Origin: Isoetes taiwanensis
Lineage: Eukaryota; Streptophyta; Lycopodiopsida; Isoetales; Isoetaceae
Assembly: GCA_021234155.1 (NCBI GenBank)
Contig: JAJEKV010000004.1
Span: 12,864,716-12,928,715 of the forward strand
Length of the DNA stretch: 64,000 nt
Reading direction: 5' to 3'
Both the position numbers and the translations under genes were made by a program. Positions 11,531 through 21,775 of this stretch are shown here, one piece after another. Under the pieces are notes generated by a model. That model was not told the origin of the DNA. It saw only the letters and a list, made by a program, of their open reading frames with translations, and did no database searches. Positions within the stretch are counted from its first letter, which is position 1. Each line of letters begins with the position of its first letter.

Positions 11531-12618
11531 ATGAGTTCCCCAGGAGGAGCTGGACAGGTTGGTGGAGCTGGGCCTAGTGGAACCCCTGATGTAGCTGATA
11601 TCTTGCAGGCTATCCAGCAGGTGTTGCAACAGAGTGCGTCGCAACAAAAGACAGCAGCTGACAAGGCAGTGGAGAAGGTGTTGAAGGACACTAAGAGGGA
11701 AGTATTTACTGGAGAAAATGTTACAGGGGATGATGCGAACTCGTGGCTTCGTGGGGTTGAGTTTTATTTTAAACTCATTAATGCTGAAGACTCTGTCAAA
11801 GCTATATTGGCTCAGGCAATCTTGGGTGGATTTGCAAAGTAGACAAGATGAATGAGTTTTTGGACCTGACACAAAAAGGGACAATGGCCGAATATAATGA
11901 GAAATTCAGAAGGTTGCAGTATCATTGTCCTTTTGAGGATAAGGAGAAGCTCTGTGCTCGATTTGTGAAGGGTTTACAGGTTGATATTAAGAGCACAATG
12001 TCAGGTGCGTCCTACAAGGATTTGGAGGTATTCAAAATTGCTAAGAATCATGAATCTGACCTAGCTGAGAAGGCAACCTTGGAGAATGCTAAGAAGAGAC
12101 AAGTTCCTTCCACATGGCAGACTGGTGGACCTATGAGTAAAGGTAGATCCCTTAGTCGGGGAGGCATGGCTGCGCAGGCTGTTAGTATGCAGGAGGGCAG
12201 TCAAAATCGAGGATCTCGTCCTATATATGCACCTTTGAACGATGAAACCAGGGAAAAGTGTATCAATGAGAATCGATGTTTTAGGTGCAGAGAAGTTGGT
12301 CATTATGGACGAGATTGTCCAAGAAGGTGGGTAGATAGTCCCGCCTCATCTGCATGTTCTCAACGTGGAGGGCAAACAAACCAGTGGTCTAGGTCGAATT
12401 CTAGTGATGCTTATGGACGGGGCCAAGGCAGAGGAAACCCAGGCCGAGGTAACAGGGGTGGTCGTGGAGGTTTTTGGGATAATAACAGGGGTGGCAGAGG
12501 ACAGGCTAGAGGAGATAACAGGATCATAGCACAAGCCAACCCTGCGATTGAAGTTAAGGTTGCTCGAATCACGGACCCTCCTGTGGAAAGAATGTGCATG
12601 TACGCTGCAGTGGACTAG
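11531..12618 (+). pseudogene. Ty3/gypsy gag, internally deleted
   Basis: Gag forms the retrotransposon particle and packages RNA. The frame begins MSSPGGAGQ at 11531 and runs to a stop at 11842. It resumes in another frame at 11848 with 'MNEFLDLTQKGTMAEYNEKF', the conserved end of the retrotransposon gag domain, so the middle of the capsid domain is missing across 11835-11848. Downstream come one CCHC zinc knuckle, CFRCREVGHYGRDC at about 12280-12320, and an RGG/Gly-rich tail (about 12410-12520). The frame ends at TAG, 12616-12618. Confidence 0.85.
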
Positions 12619-12738
12619 GGCCATGTAGATAATCAAGCTGTGGTCATCAGAGTACCAGGTATTATTCATGGAGTTCTTGTTCTATTTCTTATTGATTGTG
12701 GTAGTACACATTGCTTTATTCCCCCAAGGTTGTTCGGA
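12619..12738 (+). pseudogene. Retropepsin N-terminal stub
   Basis: Directly after the gag TAG and in the same frame the sequence continues to 'VLFLIDCGSTHCFIPP', matching the D-S/T-G active-site region of Ty3/gypsy protease but with Cys at the second position (DCGS). The frame ends at 12738 and no RT follows, so the element is truncated here. Confidence 0.75.
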
Positions 12739-13436
12739 TAATAGTAATGAGACTGGCCATTCTGATTGGCTAAAGTATTGAATGTAATATGAGAGGATGA
12801 AATTTCTACACAGAAGCAGCAAAAACAATGCACTCGGTATCGCAATCCTCATGATTTTCTTGACAACCATAAGGCTTGCAGTGTGCAAGTATCTTTTCTT
12901 CCCTTTGAGCCATGCCTTTTTCCCTTCAAAATCTTTCTATCTGATGCTACAGTTGTGGTTTCCTCGTATGAGTATTCATATTCATTATCAGAGTTTAGGA
13001 AGTAGATATATTCTCTCACTGGCTGATCTGCTATGTCCCTCTTGCAAATTCAATAAACAATTGTCAAATCTGAAGGATTTTAAGCAACGCATGTCCTAGA
13101 ATGCGCAAGGGAAGGATCAGTGACAGGGCGAGAGCAAAAGCACCTGGAATGATGGAGCTCGAAGGAAGAAGCAGCCTAAGAAACAAAGTCAAACCAAACA
13201 TCGCCATCGCCAGGAGGAATGAAGCTCATAATTCAAGGCATCAATACATGGTGTGCTAGTGATATGTTCGCATCAAATGTTAGATTTTATCAAATTTAAA
13301 ATTGCAATCGAATACCTCATAGGCAGAAAAGGGCAATTATCAATATAATATTCTTATTCCTTAACTTCTACGTTCTGTTTTTGGACAATATTTATTAGTG
13401 CACTATGTAGTTGGACACCATCATAGCTTTGATTTG
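12739..13436. other. No gene seen
   Basis: An open frame at 12797-13099 has no recognisable domain. The rest is AT-rich and unassigned; it is the junction between the truncated gypsy element and the older minus-strand gypsy remnant. Confidence 0.4.
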
Positions 13437-13589
13437 TCCAGGTTAACCACCATTATATGTTGTCTAGATTAACCACCATAAGATGTCCAAGCTTAACCAC
13501 AACAAGATGTCTAGACTAACCATAATTAGGTTAATCACCATCATAGGTTATCCAGAATAACCACTTGTCTAAGTTAACCACAATATGTG
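13437..13589. repeat. Degenerate tandem repeat with TTAACCACMA core
   Basis: About six diverged copies of a 22-32 bp unit containing 'TTAACCACCAT' or 'TTAACCACAA' and 'TGTCTAGA/TGTCCAG'. Copies differ by indels, so the array is old. Confidence 0.65.
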
Positions 13590-13780
13590 GTCATCCTTTT
13601 TATGCCCGAATATTGTTAGGCGATTTTTGAAAAAAATGGACATGCATGTCTAGTTATGGACTAATATAATTTCTATGCATGTGGGCATTCAAAAGTTTAT
13701 GGTCACACATTACCCAGTCTAATTGCATAGTGAGCTGCATAGTGCACTTTGTCAATTTAGACTAGGGGTGCAACTAGGAA

Positions 13781-14041
13781 TTAATTACTAACCATGATTG
13801 CTTGTTTGCCTTGGGACATTATGATAATAATATATGGAAACAGGCCTGGAAGTTGTACTTGAACTTGAGGGAGTTGTGGGCACGCCGTGGTGGTGTGACA
13901 CCACTCCTGACAGTGATAATATTGAGCTCTCGCATGATCAAAAGGAGTACGTGAGCTTTGTCCTCTTGATTGCTGAGGTGGCTGAGATTGTGGATATTGT
14001 TGTTGTTGTGGATATTGTTGAGGCTGTTGATATTGCTGAGG
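13781..14041 (-). pseudogene. Gag fragment of an older Ty3/gypsy element (part 2)
   Basis: The minus strand reads a Gln-rich stretch ('QQPQQYPQQQQYPQSQ') and then a damaged zinc knuckle, YHCQEWCHTTTAC. Its 5' continuation is at 51907-52778: the frame runs on across the two junctions when the 37.9-kb insertion and one TGAGG copy are left out. No pol of this element is seen to the left. Confidence 0.8.
14037..14041. repeat. Target-site duplication, left copy (TGAGG)
   Basis: TGAGG directly before the LTR start TGTGACG. The same five bases follow the last base of the complex at 51907-51911. Confidence 0.8.
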
Positions 14042-15672
14042 TGTGACGTTCCAAGTATTTATACGGTATAAGTATAAATATGTTGACACGTCACCAAGGA
14101 TACATACGCCACATGGGGTATGGGAACCTAGGTGGTTCACTTAAAAGGAATTAAATTAGCTATGCTAATTTAATTATTGACAATAATAACCTATAATTAA
14201 GGAACTAATATTTAAAAACCATAATTAAGCTAATTATGGTTTGGGAAGGCGCCACGTGGCCACCCTCGATTGGTTAGCATGATAATGCTAATTGGGGTCA
14301 ATAGGGTGGATCACCACCCCATATCAGCCCACAACTCACCTTGAGCGGTGGGAGGGCGCCACCCTTGTGACCGTGTGGAGCCCACCTTGAGCAATTGGAC
14401 GCCACCCTTCTCACACAAGTTGAACACCAAGTTCAAGAAGATGGAGATCCCCAATGACAATGGGTCGAGCCGAAACACGTGGGGTGGCTAGTGTAGTTGT
14501 GAATTCTAGGGTAAGCGCCTGCTGGGCACCTATTTGGGTTGTTGGTCTATTCTCTCCGTGTTTTACTCGTAGGAACTAACCCTTGATTGTAAAGGTAGGT
14601 TCTCTATATATTTCGATTACAGTTACGCTTGTAATGGATGGATTGGTGGTTGTTAGCCTAGTGTTACTCTGGAAATGGGGATTAAGGGGGGTAGAGACCT
14701 CGAGGCTATTTATTGTAGTATGCTCCTAGATAGAGCCCCTGTATTATCCCGTTAATTCGCGGCTGTGCACAAGAGCCCACCGGGGTCATAGATGCTATGG
14801 TACCGGGCTTAGCACCGGACAAGGAACACAAGTGGTGAAGTGGGGGTGGGGTCTTGCACGAACATAAAAGGCTCCCCGAGACTCCTACAAAGTGAGCTAG
14901 GCCCGATAGCCTGGCCACGAGGGGGCTGGGTATGGGTCCGACACTCCACGGGTGTAGAGGTGTGACCCGTATGGGGCACCTTGCACTTTGAGTAGATTTA
15001 GGGTGAGTAAGTCGCACGGATGCGGGGGTCGCCGATGCGCACGTATTCTCTAGCTCACCCATGGAACCACCTGTGATTACGAAGGGGGCGCTTCCCCGAC
15101 ACCTCTCATCGGACCGGGCTTCATGAACCCCGGAGTAGGCTCGGCCAGGGGTGATGCCTCGAGCCTGCGTCTCCCAAGGCTATAGCGAAGCCATAAGCGT
15201 GATTTGACCCATCCGCAAAGTGTGCACGGGGAGGGGCGATGGAGTGGACAACCCTAGCCAATGTTCTATGCCAGCCAACGCCATGTCAAGATTCCGTCTC
15301 GCGATCTCTTGAGGCCTAGCCGCCGGTCGATCCTCACCGAGTCCGAACCGGGTAGAACCATGGGTTTGGGGTGTTTTCTTAAGTTTAGATGCATATTCTT
15401 TGCCGTTGGTATTTGGATGGATATGCCACCCTTCGTGGTGGTTATTTATACGTGATTTATCTTTGTGTGCTAACCCTTGTATTCACGCTTCAGCGACGTA
15501 GGAGCCCCATTGAAGGGCGAATGACCCCCTTCGTGTCCTTCTCTCGGGCATCATATTATAGATGGCCCGAAATAGACGGAGGGTTCTCGCTCATGGCGAG
15601 TTGGTCGCCATGGGAGGAAAAGTCCCCGTATGTATACGTCAGGGTCGATATATGTTTAGGGGAGCGTCCACA
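14042..15672 (+). repeat. LTR of unit A (5' LTR)
   Basis: It starts TGTGACGTTCC and ends GAGCGTCCACA, so the ends are near-perfect inverted repeats. A PBS-like sequence follows. The same sequence is found at 30241, and inverted at 50299-51906. The LTR holds a 27-bp palindrome, a G-box and short repeats of GGCGCCACC. Small frames in it (for example 14706-15062, 15261-15676) change between copies and are not coding. Confidence 0.88.
14216..14259 (+). promoter_or_regulatory. LTR palindrome and G-box
   Basis: AAACCATAATTA-AGC-TAATTATGGTTT (two 12-base arms) at 14216-14242 is followed by CCACGTGG at 14252-14259, a plant G-box recognised by bZIP/bHLH factors. Further ACGT cores lie at the LTR start (TGACGT) and near 14085 (GACACGTCACC). 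The block is kept in every LTR copy, so it is a likely control region. Confidence 0.55.
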
Positions 15673-15673
15673 A

Positions 15674-15685
15674 TGAGTATCGAGC
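15674..15685 (+). promoter_or_regulatory. Primer-binding site of unit A (degraded)
   Basis: TGAGTATCGAGC resembles the tRNA-iMet PBS TGGTATCAGAGC with one inserted and one missing base. The unit C counterpart on the minus strand, TGGTATCGAGCAGCGA, is closer to consensus. Confidence 0.6.
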
Positions 15686-16363
15686 CGTGATTTCTGTTAC
15701 ATTTTCGAAATCATAGCATCGACAAACCCTAACTCGCTAGTTCGGTAGTTAGGAGAGAGAATTAAGCAAGAGTGATTGTTTAAGTCTTTCATGTTTGAAT
15801 TGGTGCTAGGTTAAGGTAATAGACTGTAATTTCTAAGGAAGTCTAGGCTGCCTGGAGGACCCAAGTTTCGAGGAGCCATAACTTTTTGTAGGTAGCTCGG
15901 ATGAAGGCGAAAACGGCTCCAATGGATCGGGCACCTCTCAAATACCCTAGGGGCACGTCTCCCAGGCAAAAGCGGATAACGGGTAGAAAAAAAAAAGGGG
16001 CCCGAGGTATCCGAGGGCGTTTCTTTTCGAAAATAAAAACGCGATATAAACACGTCCCGCCCCATCTGATTCGCCACGTATTTTATCTGGCCATTGTTTG
16101 AAATTTAAAAAATATATATATATATTTTTTTTAAATTTTTAATAAAAAGTCAAAAGTTAAAATTTGAATTTTGAAGTGTCTTTTCGGGCGTGTGTTTCTT
16201 TTGAGCGCCTTTTTCCGCCATAGCCGCCGGACCTAAGCTCCACATCCGCCATAGCCGACCTCGACGTCTTCCTTGCACCTGCCCTACACCCCGGTGCCCT
16301 CGATTACCCCTTGGCCCGTCCCCTTCTTTGGCGCCTCCTTTCTCCTTTCTCCCTTGTTGTCCC
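15686..16363 (+). other. Untranslated leader of unit A
   Basis: No conserved coding frame. An AT-rich patch (16100-16180) precedes a GC-rich pyrimidine-heavy region that leads into the ORF0 TATA box. Unit B lacks the first 440 bases of this leader, including its PBS. Confidence 0.5.
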
Positions 16364-16370
16364 TATAAAA
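16364..16370 (+). promoter_or_regulatory. TATA box upstream of ORF0 (unit A)
   Basis: CCCTATAAAAGTC lies about 100 bases before the first ATG of ORF0 at 16471, well outside the LTR. Unit B keeps it at 32110-32116. It suggests that ORF0 has its own promoter. Confidence 0.5.
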
Positions 16371-16470
16371 GTCACGACATGCCATGGCTTCAAGCTGACC
16401 AGATCCAAGAAACCAATATATATCGGTTGTTTGTTTGTCTTAGTCGAGCATCTTCTTTGAGGAAGACCCT

Positions 16471-17272
16471 ATGATAGATACCATTCTTAACCTTTTGTCA
16501 AGCACTTTGTCGAGGGGTCGACGAGTCCCCTACCCTATCTTCCACTTCAACGAAGCTTCCTCCTCAAGTTGAATGAAGCCGGTCGAGGATTACACTCTCG
16601 TGGAGCAGCCGGACCCGTGCATGGGCTTGTGGTTAAGTTTTATTCCTCGCCAGGACCAGATGAAGACCACAGTGGAGCTTAGTGGAACGAAGCTCGAGAA
16701 GGATCATGCATCCGCCCGACTAGAAGACTTGCACCAAATAGCCAGCCCACCCACCGGGCCCTAAGGATGGATCGCTTTTACTATTTGGGGAGGGTCGTGT
16801 ACTTACCTACTAGGAATACTTTAACCTTCCCACCTTTTTCTTGGAATGAAAGCCTCAATAGTTTCATTTTTGAAAATGTCCCGCCCGGTTTCAACAATTG
16901 CCATCTAGAATCCATCCAAGAAGATATCGCGGACGCGGCGGGCCAGGTATCATCTTTGAGATTGGCCGGCGTACTCAAGTGCGTATGGAGAGAGAGGCTA
17001 GGGCTGAAGAACGAGAGCGGCTCCTAAAGGAAGGCGAAGACTCCCATGGCCAGCAAAGTGAGCACGAGCAGGAGGAGCAGCTAGGCCATCAGCAGGAGGA
17101 GCAGCAGCAGAATTTTGATGATAGACAGCAGGACCTAGGTGCGGCTCCGAACGTCGAATCCCAGACAAACCCTGTTGATGTAAACCAAGCCGCCAACCCA
17201 CGCGGCCGGCCCAGGGCGCTGCAACCGGAGACCGAAAAAGGACCAAATCTAGACCGGTTAGGGGTGGGGTGA
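16471..17272 (+). CDS. ORF0 N-terminal region, upstream of the histone fold (unit A)
   Basis: From ATG 16471 ([11 protein letters not shown]) the product can be followed through frames at 16573-16764, 16767-17027 and 16898-17272, with small frameshifts between them. The first about 150 residues match no family I know. A Glu/Gln-rich stretch (about 16990-17130, [17 protein letters not shown]... and QQEEQQQN) should form a coiled coil. It is followed by NPRGRPRAL, whose RGRP core looks like an AT-hook for AT-rich DNA. The frame then shifts into the H3 frame at about 17165-17225. The same order is seen in unit B. Whether N-terminal region and H3 are one protein cannot be settled because of the indels. 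Confidence 0.5.
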
Positions 17273-17709
17273 ACTACAAGACCCGATTGCAACAGGATGC
17301 TACGATCGCCAAGAAGACCTCGGCTCAGAGAAGGGAGTTGATCGTGGAGCGCACAAAGCATCCTTCGACAGGAGGTAAATCCATTCCGTCGCTCAAGGCG
17401 ACCCTTAAGCCGCGGAAGCCCCATAGGTTCCGACCAGGCACGGTAGCTCTTCGGGAGATACGCAAGTATCAGAAGACTACCGAGCCATTGATCCGTCGGC
17501 TTCCCTTCCAGCGACTCGTGCGGGAGATCGCTCAGGAATTCAAGACCGACTTGCGGTTTCAAGCCTTTGCGGTCCTTGCATTACAAGAGGCTGCCGAGGC
17601 ATACCTGATTGAGCTTTTGAGCGACGCCAACTTGTGTGCCATACATGCGAAGCGGGTTACTATTATGCCCAAGGACCTTCACTTGGCACGAAGGATCCGG
17701 GGATCTTAG
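17269..17709 (+). CDS. Histone H3-like protein encoded by the retrotransposon (unit A)
   Basis: Open to the TAG at 17707-17709. H3 similarity starts at about 17344 and covers 121 residues: a short tail with STGGK, then [31 protein letters not shown], loop 1 [18 protein letters not shown] and [17 protein letters not shown]. The whole H3 histone fold is present, differing from canonical plant H3 at roughly one residue in five. Positions equal to K56, K79 and K122 are kept. The tail is shortened: the two ARKS motifs with K9 and K27 are absent, and the protein ends RIRGS, short of the usual RIRGERA. Loop 1 has no insertion, so it is not a typical CENH3. Upstream in frame is a basic stretch ([12 protein letters not shown]). 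It lies between the LTR and ORF1 on the gag-pol strand. Confidence 0.9.
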   Translation: MNYKTRLQQDATIAKKTSAQRRELIVERTKHPSTGGKSIPSLKATLKPRKPHRFRPGTVALREIRKYQKTTEPLIRRLPFQRLVREIAQEFKTDLRFQAFAVLALQEAAEAYLIELLSDANLCAIHAKRVTIMPKDLHLARRIRGS

Positions 17710-17876
17710 ATGATTAGGCTCAGATTCTAGTTGTATAAATTTTGTAATTTATCGATGTACTAGCCCCATTTTTGGGTTTGTGAATACAAAAAAATATATA
17801 TTTTGAAAAAAAATATATATATGTTATTAAATAAATAATAATTTTAATAATAATTTTGGGGAAACGTGCCAAAAAG

Positions 17877-17906
17877 TATAAAACCCCTTTTTGGCCATTA
17901 GGGTTT
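17877..17906 (+). promoter_or_regulatory. Internal promoter of ORF1: TATA box and telo-box (unit A)
   Basis: TATAAAA at 17877-17883 and TTAGGGTTT (17898-17906, the reverse of the plant telo-box AAACCCTAA) are followed by a pyrimidine-rich leader and the ATG at 17964. This is the layout of plant growth-related gene promoters. Units B (33595-33624) and C (48983-49012) keep it. Confidence 0.6.
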
Positions 17907-18660
17907 CATTTTTTTCTTCTTGTTCCAGCGCCTTCTTCCTCCTCCTTTGCGCCTTCACTCCTCATGGCTTGCCCAACCCTGCAGCAGTGGTATGTAGACG
18001 GAGAGCATTGGGACCCTGCGGTTCCCTTTGATCTTCTTCAGCAGGTAGATCTTATCTCCAACATGCAGGCCCACCCAGACTATTCTGCCTTCCTTCAGTT
18101 CTATGGAGAGGAGATTGTGCCTGCATGCGTTGGTAATGATGACGATGAGCAGCTTTACCTCGACTTCCACACCTTACACCAGATGTTAGGGGGTGATGAT
18201 CATGCCCGTAACGTCATCAAGGGCATCAGACGGCGAGGGACTGACCTCCCTATTGCCACAATAGATCGGGAAACCTGTTTTGAGGCCCGATTCGCACTGG
18301 CCATTATTATGGACCAGTACATAGAGGATGAGGAGATCCCTGCCGAGCTTTCTTCTACACCTCTACCTCCTGACCCAGAAGATGACGAAGTCGTCGATGA
18401 GCAGGATTTTGTGAGGTGGAAGGAGCTTGCTACAGAAGCTCCTGCCGGCCGACAGAAGGCCCTGAAACACTACTACAGAACGGGCTATTAGCGACGTCGT
18501 TAGCGACGTCACATTGACGTATTAGAGACGTCAGACGTCGCATGAGGACGTCTTGCAAATGTTGCACGGGCGTTGCAAATGACGTCGCCTAGGATTCGTC
18601 GCCGGGCGACGTCACGTCGCAGGTGAAACGTCATGTTTGCGACGTCTGTGACGTCGCTGT

Positions 18661-18894
18661 GACGTTGTTAATACGTCGCTAGGACGTTCTAATCTCGTTC
18701 TATTTACGTTACCCATGAAACGTTGTTTTCGACGTGCGTGCAACATATTTGCAACGGCCAGAACGTCCTTCGCACGTCGTCGTGACGTCTTTAAGACGTC
18801 TTTAAGACGTTGTTAATATGTCGCTAGGACGTTCTAATCTCGTTCTATTTACGTTATCCATGAAACATTGTTTTCGACGTGCGTGCAACATATT
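18661..18894. repeat. Duplicated subterminal block of the CACTA element
   Basis: An 89-bp block beginning GACGTTGTTAATACGTCGCT at 18661-18749 recurs at 18806-18894 with about four differences. Confidence 0.85.
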
Positions 18895-19021
18895 GAACGT
18901 CCTTCACACGTCGTCGTAACGAAAATAGACCGAATATGTGAATTCTTTAAAAAACAATGCTAGTAAAGAAATAATAATGACCACAAATTCTTGATTACTT
19001 TCGTTTATTTAGAAAAATGCC

Positions 19022-19046
19022 TTTGGGAATCGAACCCAAACAAGTC
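19022..19046 (-). other. B-box / T-arm-like sequence
   Basis: On the minus strand TTTGGGTTCGATTCCCAAAG contains a perfect pol III B box (GGTTCGATTCC) in a 6-bp stem. No A box is found at the right distance, so this may be a SINE or tRNA scrap. Confidence 0.3.
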
Positions 19047-21775
19047 CATTCTGGCATACTATAATAATCTAAGAAAATGATTAAACTAGGAATTGTATTT
19101 CAGAAAGCAATGATGTGTACTATGAAAAAGTAAAAAAATTTATCCATTATAAACTACAATGTTATCTTTTCATAACATCAAGAGCGCAGATGAAATACTA
19201 AATAATGCACAAATATGTCACTTTCTAACAAGAAAAACTTAACAAAAGCTAAATTACCAATGATCAAGCAGGCAAAGAAAAGCAAAAGTTTAAGCACATA
19301 GGATCTGTAGAGATTTGAGCATATGTGCATAGAAGAAAAGCAAGTGAACAAAAGTAAGAAAACAAAAAACAGAGTACTTAAAAGGCTACCAAGCATGCAA
19401 CATGCAAGGCAACCTATGCTACTATGCAACGGTAATACCAGTCTACTCCATAGCTGCCTAGCGGACTACTATTAATATTGGGTCGATCTTAAAAGGAATT
19501 TAAAAAAACAATATACCCGTATTTTAAAAGAAATCTTCTAGGTTAATATACACAATATTTTCAGCCCTCAGAATAATTCTCGCTTTTTCAGCTTAACAAC
19601 CATGTTGAAGCATGTCATGGAAACCATTCCATACTTGATTGAATGTGTAATCAGATCATTTTTTAACTCTATCCAAAGAATAAAAGCTATCAAACCTGAT
19701 AAGGAGAACTCCTCTAACATCAATATCCAATTTTGCATACCCATTTGAAATCTTGTTTATATTGTTCGAGCGTAGCAAAGATCGAAATTAGAAAGTAGAA
19801 CGAGACAAGATTTTAAGAGATCAATACCTAGTCAAGCCCGAATAGAAAAGCTCAGCCTATTACCTCCTTGCAACCTTTCCAAATCCGGGCCTCAAGTGTC
19901 ATACGAAGAACCTAGCTCGGCCATCGCTAGTGTTCAAGAACGAGGGCCCTAAAATGTTAGTAAGATAGCAAAGGAAGATAAAGAATATTTCAAATAGGGC
20001 ATCCGGGCAACCAAAGATTGGCCAACCTCTCATTCTGTGATTCGATTAAGAAGTCTAGTGCCGCCATGCGTTTCCGTATAACGATTATGCAAATGCAAGT
20101 AATTATAGCAATTAGTAATATCCAAATTTAAAGAAAGAAAGAAGAATCTTAGCAAAATGATTTATACCTAGTCGTAAAAATCAGCTCAACAAGAAAACGC
20201 AAGAAAATCCAAGTTTGAAGTAAGGGCTCAACAAGAAAATGCAAAATAATCTTCTTAAAATGCACGGGAACTTATCCGCCATCGCTCATGAATATCTTAA
20301 AATCCAAAAGAGCTTATCTATCATCGGCTCTATAGTCTAGTCCGAATCAATCGGATATCTTAAAATGCAAGGAAGATTATCTACTATCGCCGCTAGAGTG
20401 CCGAAACACGGAAATCGCAAGCACAGTTCGGTTTATGACGAGAGGAAAAAATACTTAAAGCAACAGAGCTTTACATATGCGAGATCATAAGACAAAGCCA
20501 TAGCCATATCGGAAAAAAATGCATGGCTTTCTCGATTTGCTCGGGGAGTAGGCAAAGGCGCTTTGATTTCTTGATTTGCTCGAGTAGGCGAAAGCGGTGC
20601 GCCATAGCTGGAGAAGTATCAAGATACGGCGGCCATCGCCATAGCTGCCCATCGCCATAGGCTGCCGGAGCACCTGGGCGAAGCGGAAACAAACTCAAAT
20701 CGCCAGTTAAGGCCGACCAATAGAATGATAGGGCCTAGATCAAAATCTAGGCCGTTCATCCTAAGGACATCTCGGCCGTTGAATAGGCATTTACTGATTG
20801 TCAACGATAAACTCTTCATTTATGTGTTCAATACTAGCACAAGGTGAATTTTAAGGAAAATAATTCTTCGAACCTTATATAGGCAAAGGTACAATAATCG
20901 TTTCCATGTATTTTGCAAGATTTGCCATCACCCTATCATATCAAAGTTAGATTGTCTCTAATCTTTATAATGTACATTTGTCCGTCTACTCTAAAAACAT
21001 TTTCTTTAGAGTTAGAGCTTATTCATATCAATAGTATGAGAACAATTTCTCAACTTTGTAAATTTATGAATAGGGTCCTCTCCCCTCCCTCCCTCTTACT
21101 TATATGTTTAACACGTGTGTACAACCACACCCCTAGGAAAAGAACATATCCGATTCTCTCTTCTTAACTTGTTCAATTCAATTCTTTCTTGACATTTGTC
21201 CTCAACATCTTAGAGAACAATTCCAACTCCCATATATTTCATATTGCTTGGCATCAGCCAACATCTTTGCAATGTCGCCTATTAAGCAAAGACCTCTAAA
21301 CCGATGTTGTATTAACTCTATGGATGCAAAATGAGAATATGTTATTTCCTTGAAAGCTCATTAAAACTTATGGCGTTACAAAGCATAAGTTGCTATCATA
21401 TGCCAAGAACGACATTACAACCACCATCACAATAGGCTATGAAATGTAATCTGTTGGAACCACATATGTACATCGAGAGACACAACTAGAATGATACTTT
21501 GGCATGAGTGAAAAAGGTACCAAACCCAATTACATCACCATATGCTCCTACTTATGCGCGGCAAAGTCTGGCACGCTTTTACTAGTGGTTCCTAAATTAC
21601 ATGGTTTCTCGCTAGTTCTTAAGTTACATGGGAAGGACTCTAAACTTCAAGGGTATTACCTCCGGCATAGGCTTCAAACCATTACCATGCAAAGTCCCAA
21701 AGGCCTCGCCACAAAAAACGAGAGTTTATGACATTATAGGTTGCTCCCCTTGCCACAAGTGGACAGGATTTGGCA

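Noticed and set aside
13834-14046. Plus-strand frame rich in Val/Asp (VVVVDIVEAVDIAEV)
   Set aside because: It is the antisense of the Gln-rich gag stretch on the minus strand.
14706-15676. Short frames inside the LTR (also near 31043, 40446, 50150)
   Set aside because: They change frame and length between LTR copies and match no protein.
17269-17709. H3-like protein as a centromeric CENH3
   Set aside because: Loop 1 is FKTDLRFQ with no insertion and the core is close to canonical H3, unlike typical CENH3.
19022-19046. Functional tRNA gene
   Set aside because: Only the T-arm/B box is present; no A box, anticodon arm or acceptor stem.
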